Shown: positions 53,330 through 62,167 of the stretch, piece after piece | Position numbering within the stretch: the stretch's first letter is position 1 | Layout: each line of letters begins with the position of its first letter | Assembly (NCBI RefSeq): GCF_009765735.1 | Contig: NZ_LMUW01000170.1 | Span: 1-64,000 of the forward strand | Source: Xenophilus sp. L33 | Lineage (GTDB): Bacteria > Pseudomonadota > Gammaproteobacteria > Burkholderiales > Burkholderiaceae_C | Reading direction: 5' to 3' | DNA length: 64,000 bases | The notes under the pieces: generated by a model | What the model was told of the DNA's origin: nothing | Database searches by the model: none | What the model saw: the letters and a program-made list of their open reading frames with translations, nothing else | Position numbers and translations under genes: made by a program

Positions 53330-53457
53330 CGTCTTTCCTTGAGGGAGCAAAGCCGTCACGGGTGACGGCGAACGCTTCAGTTTAGAAGCGGCCCCCTCTG
53401 CCCGAAGCGACAAATACCGATGGCGCCATCTGCGACGCCACGACCTTGGGCGGCGAA

Positions 53458-54369
53458 TCAATCCAGGCTGGCGAGGTGGTCCTTCAGCAGCTCGAGGAAC
53501 TCCATGGCGACCGCCGACAAGGTGTGGCCCTGCCGGGTGTGGACCAGCAGGCTGCGCTCGATGACCGGCTCGTGCAGCTTCTTGGCCACCAGGGTGCCGA
53601 CATGCGGATTGCCCTTGATGAGGTAGCCGGGCAGCACCACCAGGCCCATGCCCTGCGCGGCCAGCGCGAGCGCGGTGTGGATGAACGAGATCTCGTAGGC
53701 GGGGCGGTAGGCGCGGCCCGCGCTCGACAGCGCATCGCTGATCAGGTGATGCACCTTCACGCCCTTCGAGAGATTGATGATCGGTTCGGAGACCAGGTCT
53801 TCCCACACCACGCGGTCCTGCGTGGCCAATGCGGAATCGGCGCGGCAGACGACCGAGAGATGGTCCATCACCAGCGGCACGCTGGAGACGGCCTCGGGCT
53901 CGTGCTCGAAGAAGCCCAGGCTGAATTCGACTTCCTCGTCGAGCACCCGTTCGATGAGGCTCGCGTCGCCCGCGTCGTACATCACGATCTGCACTTCCGG
54001 CGAGTCGCGGCGCATCTTCGCCAGCACCGTCGGCACCACGCTGGAGGCCAGTGCCGGCGCGCAGCTGAAGGACAGCACCCGGTCGCGCGTCTCGGCCAGG
54101 TCCAGCATGTCGGCGCCGAGCGCGTTGACCTTCTCGAGGATCGCCTCGACCTGCACGAAGGCCTTCTCGGCCGCCTTCGTCGGCCGCAGCACGCGGGGCG
54201 TGCGCTCGAAGAGGCGGATGCCCAGCGACTCCTCGAATTGCCGGATCATCGCGCTCATCGCCGACTGGGTCATGCTCATCGCATCGGCGGCATGCGTCAG
54301 GTTGCGAAGCCGATAGGCGGTGACGAAGGCCCGCATCTGTCGCAATGTGATGTTGAGTTGAGCTGGCAT
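53458..54369 (-). CDS. LysR-family regulator
   Basis: A 303-residue protein from ATG 54369. DNA-binding part: ITLRQMRAFVTAYRLRNLTHAADAMSMTQSAMSAMIRQFEESLGIRLFERT. The effector domain includes LSFSCAPALASSVVPTVLAKMRRDSPEVQI and VHTRQGHTLSAVAMEFLELL. It is divergent from the metallo-beta-lactamase/decarboxylase gene pair and lies ahead of the aldo/keto reductase and dehydrogenase genes on its own strand. It may regulate either set. Confidence 0.88.
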   Translation of the reverse strand: MPAQLNITLRQMRAFVTAYRLRNLTHAADAMSMTQSAMSAMIRQFEESLGIRLFERTPRVLRPTKAAEKAFVQVEAILEKVNALGADMLDLAETRDRVLSFSCAPALASSVVPTVLAKMRRDSPEVQIVMYDAGDASLIERVLDEEVEFSLGFFEHEPEAVSSVPLVMDHLSVVCRADSALATQDRVVWEDLVSEPIINLSKGVKVHHLISDALSSAGRAYRPAYEISFIHTALALAAQGMGLVVLPGYLIKGNPHVGTLVAKKLHEPVIERSLLVHTRQGHTLSAVAMEFLELLKDHLASLD

Positions 54370-54504
54370 GTCCGTGATTGTCGCGCTGCGAGAACGGCGG
54401 ATTCTCGCGCAGTCACTCGAAAAAACGATGGCGCCCACACAAAGCCTCGCTTCCGCCCGGACACGGCGGCTCCTAGACTCTGCCGGCCACCCCAGAGTGA
54501 TTCA

Positions 54505-55326
54505 ATGAACACCGAATTGCCCGAGCTTCCCAGATACCGGATCTACGCCATTCGCTATGCGACCCGCGATGCGAAGCGCGCCGATCATTTCATCGGCGGC
54601 GATCCGCACCAGGCGCCGATGCCGATGGACTACTTCGTCTGGGCCATCGTCGGCGACGCGCACACGGTCGTCGTCGACACCGGCTTCACTTCGGCCGTTG
54701 CGCTGCTGCGTGGCCGCGCGCACCTGCGCTGTCCGGCCGAGGCCCTGGAACTCGTGGGCATCCGGGCCGACGACGTGCAGGACGTGGTCATCACGCACAT
54801 GCACTACGACCATGCCGGCAACCTGCCCAAGTTCCCGGGCGCCCGATTGCATCTGCAGGATGCCGAGATGCAATTCGCCTGCGGCCGCCACATGAGCGAG
54901 AAGGCGCTCTCGCATTCCTACGAGTGCGAGGACGTGGTCTGCGCGGTGCGACTCAATTTCGCGGGCCGCGTGGTCTTCCACGATGGCGATGCGGAGCTTC
55001 ATCCCGGCATCAGCCTGCACTGGGCCGGCGGACACACGCCGGGCATGCAGTTCGTGCGCGTGAACACCCGGCGCGGCTGGGTCGTGCTGGCGTCGGACAC
55101 CGCGCACTACTACGAGAACATCGAGGCACGCAGGCCCTTTCCGATCGTGGCCGACTTGCGCGAGATGACCGAGGGTTGGAGCAAGGTCAATGCGCTGGCG
55201 GATTCGCCCAGCCACATCATCCCGGGACACGATCCGCTGGTGATGCGCCGCTATCCGGCGCCGGATCCCTCGCTCGAGGGCGTGGTCGTCCGCCTCGATG
55301 CCGACCCGCTGCAGGAAGGCGCGTGA
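54505..55326 (+). CDS. Metallo-beta-lactamase-fold hydrolase (lactonase-like)
   Basis: A 273-residue protein from ATG 54505. The zinc motif HMHYDHAGN near residues 94-102 gives HxHxDH. The later His/Asp ligands are in HWAGGHTPGMQ, LASDTAHYYEN and the C-terminal HIIPGHDPLVM. VVVDTGF precedes the motif. The layout resembles the AiiA/AttM N-acyl-homoserine lactonases and similar lactone or thioester hydrolases. It is translationally coupled (GTGA overlap) to an arylmalonate-decarboxylase-like gene, so a lactone, ester or thioester of a malonate-type acid is a fair guess for its substrate. Confidence 0.85.
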   Translation: MNTELPELPRYRIYAIRYATRDAKRADHFIGGDPHQAPMPMDYFVWAIVGDAHTVVVDTGFTSAVALLRGRAHLRCPAEALELVGIRADDVQDVVITHMHYDHAGNLPKFPGARLHLQDAEMQFACGRHMSEKALSHSYECEDVVCAVRLNFAGRVVFHDGDAELHPGISLHWAGGHTPGMQFVRVNTRRGWVVLASDTAHYYENIEARRPFPIVADLREMTEGWSKVNALADSPSHIIPGHDPLVMRRYPAPDPSLEGVVVRLDADPLQEGA

Positions 55327-56057
55327 AGCCGGCCGACGCGCCGACCATCGGCCTGCTGGTCGCGCCGAGCGCCGGGCGGGTGCCGCCCGAAGCGCCGCAG
55401 TTGTACGGGGACAGCGGCGTCCGCTTCATCTCGCAGGGCTTGGGCGTGGGGGAGGTGTCGCCCTCCGGCTTCGATGCGGTCGAGGCGAGGATCCTCGAGA
55501 AGGCGCGTCTGCTCGAGAGAGCCGGTGCGCAGGCCATCATCCTGATGGGCACTTCGCTCACCTTCCATCGCGGCCCGGCCTACACGGACGACCTGCGCGA
55601 CGAGATGACCGAGGTCACCGGCGTGCCCTGCACCACCATGAGCCACGCGATCGTCGACAGCCTGCATGCGCTCGGCCTGCGCCGGCTCGCGGTGGCGACC
55701 TCGTACATCGAGGAATTGAACCTGGCCCTGCGCATCTACCTCGAGCAGCTTGGCTTCGAGGTGGCGCGGGTCGAGGGCCTGGGCATTCGCGGCATCGAGA
55801 AGATGCGGCTGGTGCCGCCGCAGACGCTGACCGAACTGGCCTGCCGCACGGTGAAGCTCGCCGGAAATCCCGACGGTCTCCTGATGGCCTGCACCGGACT
55901 CAATTCGCTCGGCCTGCACGCCGGGCTGGAAGCCAAGCTCGGCATCCCGATGACGTCGAGCGCGCCCGCGGGCCTCTGGCATGCGATGCGGCTGATCGGC
56001 CAGCCGACCGACCGTCCCGGCTTCGGCCGGCTGTTCGCGCTGGGCGCGGCCCGCTGA
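55323..56057 (+). CDS. Arylmalonate decarboxylase-like protein (Asp/Glu racemase superfamily)
   Basis: A 244-residue protein from GTG 55323, with AGGAAGG ahead of it. It aligns by eye with the arylmalonate decarboxylase of Bordetella over its whole length. TIGLLVAPSAGRVPP, FISQGLGVG, LMGTSLTFHRG, PCTTMSHAIVDSLHALG, ATSYIEELN, LLMACTGLNSLG, TSSAPAGLWHAMRL and PGFGRLFAL match its landmarks. Gly76-Thr77-Ser78, Tyr128 and Cys190 correspond to Gly74-Thr75-Ser76, Tyr126 and Cys188. The single catalytic Cys with Gly at the other position is the decarboxylase pattern, whereas racemases and maleate isomerase carry two Cys. It would decarboxylate a substituted malonate in the cytosol. Confidence 0.78.
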   Translation: MKPADAPTIGLLVAPSAGRVPPEAPQLYGDSGVRFISQGLGVGEVSPSGFDAVEARILEKARLLERAGAQAIILMGTSLTFHRGPAYTDDLRDEMTEVTGVPCTTMSHAIVDSLHALGLRRLAVATSYIEELNLALRIYLEQLGFEVARVEGLGIRGIEKMRLVPPQTLTELACRTVKLAGNPDGLLMACTGLNSLGLHAGLEAKLGIPMTSSAPAGLWHAMRLIGQPTDRPGFGRLFALGAAR

Positions 56058-56067
56058 CCGGCGGGCC

Positions 56068-56871
56068 TCAGTCCCAGGCCGGTGCCAGCGCGGCCGGATT
56101 GGTCAGCCGCTCATGGCGCTCCAGGCCGGCCATGTCCGCCATCGCCTCCGCGTCGAGGCGGAGCGCGGCCGCCCGCAGGTTCAGCGCCAGATGTTCCCGC
56201 CGCAGCGACGAAGTCACGGTGGAATGGCCGAGCGCCAGCGCCCACGCCAGCACGACCTGCGCCGGTGTCGCCTGCAGCCGCTGCGCGATGCGCTGGATCG
56301 TCGGGTCCGACGCGATCCGGCCCTTGGCCAGTGTCTTGAACGACGTGGTGTGGATGCCCAGCGCCGTCGCCGATTCGACGACCTTGCGATTCTGGAAGTA
56401 GGGATGGATCTCGATCTGGTTGGTCGCGATCGCGCCGGGCCCGAGCAGATCGACCGCCTGGTGCATCAGGGCGATCGTGAAGTTCGAGACGCCGATCGCG
56501 CGGGTGAGGCCGCGCTGCCGGGCCAGCGCCAGCGCCTCCAGTGCGCGGCAGATGGTCGCGTCGCCGCGCACGACCGGCCAATGGATCAACGTCAGGTCGA
56601 TGCAGTCGGTCTGAAGGTCATCGCGGCTCCTGTCCAGGCTGGCGAGGAGCCGGTCGGGCGCCATGTTGTCGACCGCGATGTTGGTGGCGATAAAGAGCTG
56701 GTCGCGCGGGATCGCGCTTTCGACGACCGCATGGCCGATCTCGGATTCGTTGTCGTAGACCTGGCCGGTGTCGAGCGCGCGGAAGCCGCATTCCAGGGCC
56801 TGGAGGATCGCCCGGCGGCCGTCGCTTCCCTTCATGCCGAAGGTGCCGAGGAAGAAGGGCGGAATGGGCAT
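56068..56871 (-). CDS. Aldo/keto reductase family protein, catalytic Lys replaced
   Basis: A 267-residue protein of the 2,5-diketogluconate-reductase-like branch. LDTGQVYDNE gives the catalytic Asp34 and Tyr39; LTLIHWP gives His97; IGVSNFT, TNQIEIHPY and WALALGHSTVTSSLRREHL follow the family. The family lysine in the (T/A)TK strand is Asn64 here (LFIATNIA; codon AAC at 56680-56682). Loss of this Lys usually abolishes or greatly lowers reductase activity. The gene is convergent with the arylmalonate-decarboxylase-like gene (10 bp apart) and divergent from an IclR regulator gene. Confidence 0.82.
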   Translation of the reverse strand: MPIPPFFLGTFGMKGSDGRRAILQALECGFRALDTGQVYDNESEIGHAVVESAIPRDQLFIATNIAVDNMAPDRLLASLDRSRDDLQTDCIDLTLIHWPVVRGDATICRALEALALARQRGLTRAIGVSNFTIALMHQAVDLLGPGAIATNQIEIHPYFQNRKVVESATALGIHTTSFKTLAKGRIASDPTIQRIAQRLQATPAQVVLAWALALGHSTVTSSLRREHLALNLRAAALRLDAEAMADMAGLERHERLTNPAALAPAWD

Positions 56872-57015
56872 TGTCGATGTCTCCCGGCAGTCTCGAAAAG
56901 ACTTCGAGCTTAGGCGCAGTCATGAATGCTCGAACAACGACAAGTTCCGATGGCCCGATCGGCAATTGCAATGACAAATGCCCGCAATATCGTTTCCAAT
57001 ACCTTCAATCATCCA

Positions 57016-57840
57016 ATGGCCCGCAGACAACACAAGCGAAACGACGATCCGGGCATCGAGCCCATGCCCAGGCCGGTGAAGGAAGACCCCCGGTTCAACA
57101 TGGCGCTCGCCCGCGGGCTCGACATCCTGCGGGCCTTTCGTCCTGGCGACACCTTTCTCGGCAATACCGAATTGGCCGAGCGCACCGGCATTCCGGCGTC
57201 GACGCTGTCGCGATTCACCTTCACCCTGCAGGAATTGGGCTATCTGCTCTATGTGGAGAACCTGGGCCGCTATCAACTCGGTCCCGGCGTTCTCTCGCTC
57301 GGCTTCTCGATGATGGCGACGGTGGGCATCCAGACCATCGCGCGGCCGCTCATGATGGAACTGGCGCAGGCCAGCGGCGGCGCGGTCGGGCTCGCGGCCA
57401 TGGACGGCCAGGACATGGTCTATCTCGAAGTGGCCAAGGGCACCGCGCCGGTCACCCCCAACTACGGCGCGGGCTACCGGATTCCCGTGGCCCGCACCAC
57501 CCTGGGCTGGGCCTGCCTTTCAGGCATGGCGCCTTGCCGGCAGAAAGAGGCGCTGGCCAGCCTCGGCCAGGCGCTCGACGGCGATTGGCCCGATGCGAAG
57601 AAGCGGATCACGACCGCCTTCAAGGAAATGCGAAGGCGCGGCTTCTGCCTGCAGATGAGCGGTCCGTACGTGCCTTCGGTGAGTGCGGTCGGTGTCGCGG
57701 TGCGTTCGCACAACGATGCGCGCGACTTCGCGTTCAATCTCACGGCATCGACCACGCTGGTCTCGCGCAAGGACCTGGAGAACGTGTGGGGTCCCAGGCT
57801 CTTCGAGCTGGCGAGGAAGATCGAGGTCGAGCGGGCCTAG
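57016..57840 (+). CDS. IclR-family regulator
   Basis: About 274 residues from ATG 57016; ATG 56971 and 56926 are alternatives and none has a clear ribosome site. The winged helix reads LARGLDILRAFRPGDTFLGNTELAERTGIPASTLSRFTFTLQELGYL. The effector domain has LAAMDGQDMVYLEVAKG, GYRIPVARTTLGWA and GFCLQMSGPYVPSVSAVGVAVRS. It is divergent from the Lys-less aldo/keto reductase gene and convergent with the SDR gene, whose stop lies 4 bp away. Confidence 0.86.
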   Translation: MARRQHKRNDDPGIEPMPRPVKEDPRFNMALARGLDILRAFRPGDTFLGNTELAERTGIPASTLSRFTFTLQELGYLLYVENLGRYQLGPGVLSLGFSMMATVGIQTIARPLMMELAQASGGAVGLAAMDGQDMVYLEVAKGTAPVTPNYGAGYRIPVARTTLGWACLSGMAPCRQKEALASLGQALDGDWPDAKKRITTAFKEMRRRGFCLQMSGPYVPSVSAVGVAVRSHNDARDFAFNLTASTTLVSRKDLENVWGPRLFELARKIEVERA

Positions 57841-57844
57841 GCGC

Positions 57845-58642
57845 TCAGGAGGCGGCCAGCTTGAACGCCCCCACCGCGCCGAGCGACGAGCCGCCGTCCA
57901 CCGCGATCACGTTCCCGGTCACGTAGGCAGCCAGGGGCGAAGCCAGGTAGAGCACCGCAGAGGCGACATCCGAAGTCTCGCCGGGCCGGCCCATCGGAAT
58001 GCGCGCCGACTCCTGTTCCCAGTATTGCGCGGCGTTGTTGGCCACCAGCCGCGGCGTGCGGGTCAGCCCCGGTGCGACCACATTGACCCGGATGTTCGAT
58101 CGCGCCAGCTCATGCGCCGCGCCCTTCACCAGGTGATGCAGCCCGGCCTTGGCCGATGCGTAGGCGAGCGCGGCGCCGCTGCGCACCACATGGCCGGCGA
58201 TCGAGCCGATGAAGACCATGCAGCCGCCCTTGTCGCCCATGGCCTTGGCGCCGAAGTGCAGCGTGAGCCAGGCGTGGTCGAGCACCAGCTCGAACTGCCG
58301 CTTCCAGCTGCCCTTGTCTTCATCTTCGGCCTGCAATTCGTTGCGGATCACCATGCCCACCACGTTGACGATGCCCAGCGGCCCGTCGCTGTGCATCTTC
58401 GCGACTTCGCCGAAGACCCTGCGCATGTCGTCCGGGTTCGTCACGTCGGCCGCCATCGCGACGCCGCCGTGGGCGGCCGCGACCTGCTCGGCCCGCGCCA
58501 GAACCGAGTCGACGCAGACCACGCTCGCGCCGCACTGCGACAGCGCCCGCACCACTTCCTCCCCGATGCCCTGGCCCGCGCCCAGGACGACGAAGACGCG
58601 CCCGCGCAGCGAGAGCATCTGTGTGTAGTCGGTCGAACTCAT
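57845..58642 (-). CDS. Short-chain dehydrogenase/reductase
   Basis: A 265-residue classical SDR. The NAD(P)-binding GAGQGIG near residue 22 and the acidic VCVDS point to NAD. The active site is Ser in GSIAGHV, then YASAKAG (Tyr-x-x-x-Lys). VVAPGLTRTP and YVTGNVIAVDGG complete the fold. It should oxidise or reduce a hydroxy or keto group in the cytosol. It lies behind the GntR-type gene on the same strand; a 33-bp perfect inverted repeat separates them. Confidence 0.9.
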   Translation of the reverse strand: MSSTDYTQMLSLRGRVFVVLGAGQGIGEEVVRALSQCGASVVCVDSVLARAEQVAAAHGGVAMAADVTNPDDMRRVFGEVAKMHSDGPLGIVNVVGMVIRNELQAEDEDKGSWKRQFELVLDHAWLTLHFGAKAMGDKGGCMVFIGSIAGHVVRSGAALAYASAKAGLHHLVKGAAHELARSNIRVNVVAPGLTRTPRLVANNAAQYWEQESARIPMGRPGETSDVASAVLYLASPLAAYVTGNVIAVDGGSSLGAVGAFKLAAS

Positions 58643-58671
58643 GCGTATTCCCCTGGCATCGCCGGCAGTGT

Positions 58672-58704
58672 AGGAATCGCTTCGCGCGCGGTGAAGCGAT
58701 TCCT
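58672..58704. terminator. 33-bp inverted repeat between GntR and SDR genes
   Basis: Arms AGGAATCGCTTC and GAAGCGATTCCT are perfect over 12 bp, with a 9-base loop. It lies downstream of the GntR gene and 30 bp upstream of the SDR start (both minus strand). It may be a terminator for the GntR gene or an operator for the SDR gene; there is no T-run. Confidence 0.5.
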
Positions 58705-58745
58705 TGCGATGGCGCCATCGGATTTGCCGCTGCGAGGGCAGGGCG

Positions 58746-59588
58746 CTAGGGGCGCCGCCTGTTGCGCGCCGGCGTTCGTCCCTCGCCGCCGGCGATGGAA
58801 GCGCGTTCGACGCGGCGCGCCATGGCGCGGCTGTCGCCGGTCCAGAAGTCCTTGTCGGCCTGCTCGATGCGCGCGGCCGTGTTGTGCATGTGCAGGAAGG
58901 CGGCGGTGCGGGCGGCCGCCGCGTCGCGCGAGCGGATGGCCTCGCAGATGGCCTCGTGCTCGGCCAGCACCTGGGCGGCCAGGTCGGCGCGCCGTGCCTC
59001 GTTGGTGCGGGTCAGGCGGATCGCGTCGTGCAGCGCCCGCGTGAGCAGGCCCAGCAGGTCGGTGTAGTGCGCGTTGTGCGCGGCGCGCGAGATGGCGATG
59101 TGAAAGGCCAGGTCTTCCTGCACGCCGTCGCCGCCTTCCTTGACCGCGGCGGCGATGGCCCGCAGCGCTTGCTGGATCTGGGTCATCTCGGCCGCTGTGC
59201 GCCGCTCCGCGGCGAGGGCGGCCATCTCGGCCTCGATGCCGCGCCGCAATTCGAGGATGCGCAGCACGCCCCGGGCCGGATCGTCGTCCACGCTCGGCGC
59301 GCCGAGGCCCAGCCGGAAGGCGTCCGAGACCTTGAGGTCGCGCACCACGGTGCCGCTGCCCTGGCGCGTCTCGACCAGGCCTTCGGACTTGAGTCGCGCG
59401 ATCGCCTCGCGCACCACGGTGCGGCTCACGCCGTATTGCTCGGTCATGGACTGCTCGCTCGGCAGGCGGGTATTGACCGGATAGGCGCGGCTCCGGATGT
59501 CCGCCGCGATGAGCGCGGTCACCCGGTCCGCCAGGGTGGCGTCGGGCGCGGGTCGGGCGGCAGGATCAGCGGTGCGGGAAGTCGCCAT
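58746..59588 (-). CDS. GntR-family (FadR subgroup) regulator
   Basis: A 280-residue protein. After a short Ala/Pro-rich head, the winged helix reads LPSEQSMTEQYGVSRTVVREAIARLKSEGLVETRQGSGTVV. The C-terminal FCD domain follows (LELRRGIEAEMAALAAERRT, HIAISRAAHNAHYTDLL, HEAICEAIRSRDAAAARTAAFLHMH), with the His and Asp/Glu that bind metal and ligand. It is divergent from the 2-hydroxyacid dehydrogenase operon, about 96 bp between starts, and is its probable repressor with a small organic acid as effector. Confidence 0.9.
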   Translation of the reverse strand: MATSRTADPAARPAPDATLADRVTALIAADIRSRAYPVNTRLPSEQSMTEQYGVSRTVVREAIARLKSEGLVETRQGSGTVVRDLKVSDAFRLGLGAPSVDDDPARGVLRILELRRGIEAEMAALAAERRTAAEMTQIQQALRAIAAAVKEGGDGVQEDLAFHIAISRAAHNAHYTDLLGLLTRALHDAIRLTRTNEARRADLAAQVLAEHEAICEAIRSRDAAAARTAAFLHMHNTAARIEQADKDFWTGDSRAMARRVERASIAGGEGRTPARNRRRP

Positions 59589-59645
59589 CGGGGGAAGAGA
59601 ACGGGATTGGAAGTGCCGGCGAGGATACCACCCGGCCTTCTTGCG

Positions 59646-59676
59646 TTGACAAAGTTGTATGATGGATTTGTAATAC
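59646..59676 (+). promoter_or_regulatory. Probable promoter of hydroxyacid dehydrogenase operon
   Basis: TTGACA (59646-59651) and TAATAC (59671-59676), 19 bp apart, lie just before ATG 59685. GTAT and ATAC at 59657-59660 and 59673-59676 form an interrupted inverted repeat between them, in a position fit for GntR binding. Confidence 0.45.
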
Positions 59677-59684
59677 GACTTGCC

Positions 59685-60656
59685 ATGCAGTCGTCACCTC
59701 ATCCCCCCGCATTCCTGTGCCGCCGTTATCCGCCGAACATCGAAGCCGCATTGCGCGAGCGCTTCGAGTTGCGAGTCAACGATGACGACGGCATCCTGAC
59801 GCCTTCCGACATCGCGCGGCGCGCCAGCGGAAGCGCGGTGCTCTTCGTCAGCGCCACCGAGGTCGTCGACCGGGCGGTGATCGCCGGACTGGCACCAACC
59901 TTGCGCATCATCGCCACGCTGTCCGTGGGCTTCGATCACATCGACCTCGACGCAGCCCGCGCGGCGGGCATCCGCGTGCTGCACACGCCGGAGGTGCTGA
60001 GCGATGCCTGCGCCGAGATCGCGATGCTGTTGATGCTCGCCGCCTGCCGGCGCGGCTTCGAAGCCGACCGGATGGTGCGCAGCGGCGACTGGCCCGGCTG
60101 GGCACCGACGCAGCTGCTCGGCATGGGGCTGGTCGGCAAGCGGCTCGGCATCTTCGGCATGGGGCGCATCGGACGGGCCATCGCGGTGCGCGCGCGAGGC
60201 TTCGGGCTGTCGATCCACTATCACAACCGCAGCCGCCTCGACCCGGAGTGGGAAGCCGGCGCGACCTATCACCCGACGCTCGACGGCCTGCTACTGGAGA
60301 GCGACATTTTGATGATCGCCGCGCCCGGCGCGCCGTCGCTGCGCGGCGCGATCGACGCCGGGCGGCTGGCGCTGCTGCCGCCGGGCGCAGTGGTCGTCAA
60401 CATCTCTCGCGGCGACCTCGTCGACGACCATGCGCTGGTCGATGCGCTCCGGCAAGGCCGCGTCCGTGCCGCCGGGCTCGACGTCTTCGCCAACGAGCCG
60501 AATATCCATCCGGGCTACCGCGCCCTGGACAACGTCTTTCTCACGCCGCACATCGGCAGCGCCACCGACGAGACACGCGAGGCGATGGGCTGGCTGCTCA
60601 TCCACGGCGTGGAGGCGCTGGCCCGCGGCGAGACCCCGGACAACCTGCTTTGCTGA
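59685..60656 (+). CDS. 2-hydroxyacid dehydrogenase (glyoxylate/hydroxypyruvate reductase-like)
   Basis: A 323-residue protein from ATG 59685. LGIFGMGRIGRAIAVRARGFG is the NAD(P) Rossmann motif, and HNRSR after it suggests NADP preference as in GhrB. Catalytic Arg is in NISRGDLVDD, Glu in FANEPNI, and His in TPHIGSATDETR. ATLSVGFDHIDLDAARAAGI is the family substrate loop. It reduces an alpha-keto acid, or oxidises the matching D-hydroxy acid. It is the first gene of an operon of four under the divergent GntR regulator. Confidence 0.9.
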   Translation: MQSSPHPPAFLCRRYPPNIEAALRERFELRVNDDDGILTPSDIARRASGSAVLFVSATEVVDRAVIAGLAPTLRIIATLSVGFDHIDLDAARAAGIRVLHTPEVLSDACAEIAMLLMLAACRRGFEADRMVRSGDWPGWAPTQLLGMGLVGKRLGIFGMGRIGRAIAVRARGFGLSIHYHNRSRLDPEWEAGATYHPTLDGLLLESDILMIAAPGAPSLRGAIDAGRLALLPPGAVVVNISRGDLVDDHALVDALRQGRVRAAGLDVFANEPNIHPGYRALDNVFLTPHIGSATDETREAMGWLLIHGVEALARGETPDNLLC

Positions 60657-60675
60657 CAGCCAACCCACCACCCTC

Positions 60676-62145
60676 ATGAAACTCAGTCACACCGAACTCT
60701 TTCGCCAACAATGCCTCGTCGACGGCGCGTGGATCGACGCCGCGGACGGCGCGACGCTCCAGGTCACCAATCCGGCCAACGACAGCGTGCTGGGCAGCGT
60801 GCCGCGCCTGACGACCGCCGACGTGCGCGCCGCCATCGCCGCCGCCGACAAGGCGCTGCCCGCCTGGCGCGAGACCAGCGCCAAGGACCGCTCGAAGCTG
60901 CTGCGCCGCTGGTTCGACCTGTGCATGGCGCACCAGGACGACCTCGCGATGCTGCTCACGCTGGAGCAGGGCAAGCCGCTGGCGGAAGCCAGGGGCGAGA
61001 TCGCCTACGGCTCCGGCTTCATCGAATGGTTCGCCGAGGAGGCCAAGCGGGTCTACGGCGACATCATCCCGGCGGCGACCAACGATCGCCGCATCGTGGT
61101 GCTGAAGCAGCCGGTCGGCGTCGTGGCCGCCATCACGCCCTGGAACTTCCCGAACGCGATGATCACGCGCAAGGCCGGCGCCGCGCTGGCCGCGGGCTGC
61201 ACGATCGTCATCAAGCCGGCATCCGCGACACCGTATTCGGCGCTCGCGCTCGGTCAACTGGCGCTGGAAGCAGGCATCCCGCCGGGCGTGCTCAACGTGG
61301 TGACCGGGTCGGCCGCGACCATCGGCCAGGAACTCACCTCCAACCCGACGGTGCGCAAGCTGTCCTTCACCGGCTCGACCGAGATCGGCAAGCAGCTGAT
61401 GGTGCAATGCGCGGCGACGGTCAAGAAGGTCTCGATGGAACTGGGCGGCAATGCGCCCTTCATCGTCTTCGACGACGCCGACCTGGACGCGGCGGTCGCG
61501 GGAGTGATGGCCTCCAAGTTCCGCAATGCCGGCCAGACCTGCGTCTGCGCCAACCGGATCTTCGTGCAGGACGGCATCTACGAACGTTTCGCGCAGAAGC
61601 TGAAGACCGTCGTCGAAGCCCAGGTGGTCGGCGACGGGCTCGAGAGCGGCGTCACCCTGGGCCCGCTGATCGACGACGCCGCGGTGGCCAAGGTGCGCGA
61701 GCACATCGACGATGCGGTGGCGCTGGGCGCCACGGTGCTCACCGGCGGCGGCTCGCACCGGCTGGGCGGGCGCTTCTTCAAGCCGACCATCCTGGCGGAC
61801 GTGTCGCCGAAGTCGAAGCTGATGCACGAGGAAACCTTCGGCCCGGTGGCGCCGCTGGTGCGCTTCGAGACCGAGGAAGAAGCGGTCGCGATGGCCAACG
61901 ACACCGCCTTCGGCCTGGCCGCCTACTTCTACACTCGGGACTACGCCCGGTCCTGGCGCGTGGCCGAGGCGCTGGAGGTCGGCATCGTCGGGCTGAACGA
62001 AGGGTTGATCTCGACAGAGGTCGCACCATTCGGCGGTGTCAAGGAATCCGGCGTCGGCAGGGAAGGCTCGAAATACGGCGTGGACGACTATCTGGAGATC
62101 AAATACGTCTGTGCCGGCGGGCTGAACGAGCGGCGCATCCGATAA
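60676..62145 (+). CDS. gabD: Succinate-semialdehyde dehydrogenase
   Basis: A 489-residue aldehyde dehydrogenase starting 19 bp after the preceding stop. TPWNFPNAMITRKAGAAL holds the conserved Asn, FTGSTEIGKQL the NAD(P) loop, MELGGNAPFIVFDDADLD the general-base Glu, and NAGQTCVCANRIFVQ the nucleophile Cys with the second Cys two residues on that is typical of GabD. It oxidises succinate semialdehyde, or a similar short semialdehyde, to the acid with NAD(P)+. Neighbours (hydroxyacid dehydrogenase, 3-hydroxyisobutyrate-dehydrogenase-like protein) suggest a semialdehyde intermediate in one pathway. Confidence 0.9.
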   Translation: MKLSHTELFRQQCLVDGAWIDAADGATLQVTNPANDSVLGSVPRLTTADVRAAIAAADKALPAWRETSAKDRSKLLRRWFDLCMAHQDDLAMLLTLEQGKPLAEARGEIAYGSGFIEWFAEEAKRVYGDIIPAATNDRRIVVLKQPVGVVAAITPWNFPNAMITRKAGAALAAGCTIVIKPASATPYSALALGQLALEAGIPPGVLNVVTGSAATIGQELTSNPTVRKLSFTGSTEIGKQLMVQCAATVKKVSMELGGNAPFIVFDDADLDAAVAGVMASKFRNAGQTCVCANRIFVQDGIYERFAQKLKTVVEAQVVGDGLESGVTLGPLIDDAAVAKVREHIDDAVALGATVLTGGGSHRLGGRFFKPTILADVSPKSKLMHEETFGPVAPLVRFETEEEAVAMANDTAFGLAAYFYTRDYARSWRVAEALEVGIVGLNEGLISTEVAPFGGVKESGVGREGSKYGVDDYLEIKYVCAGGLNERRIR

Positions 62146-62167
62146 ATCCATTTTGCGAAAGACGAAC

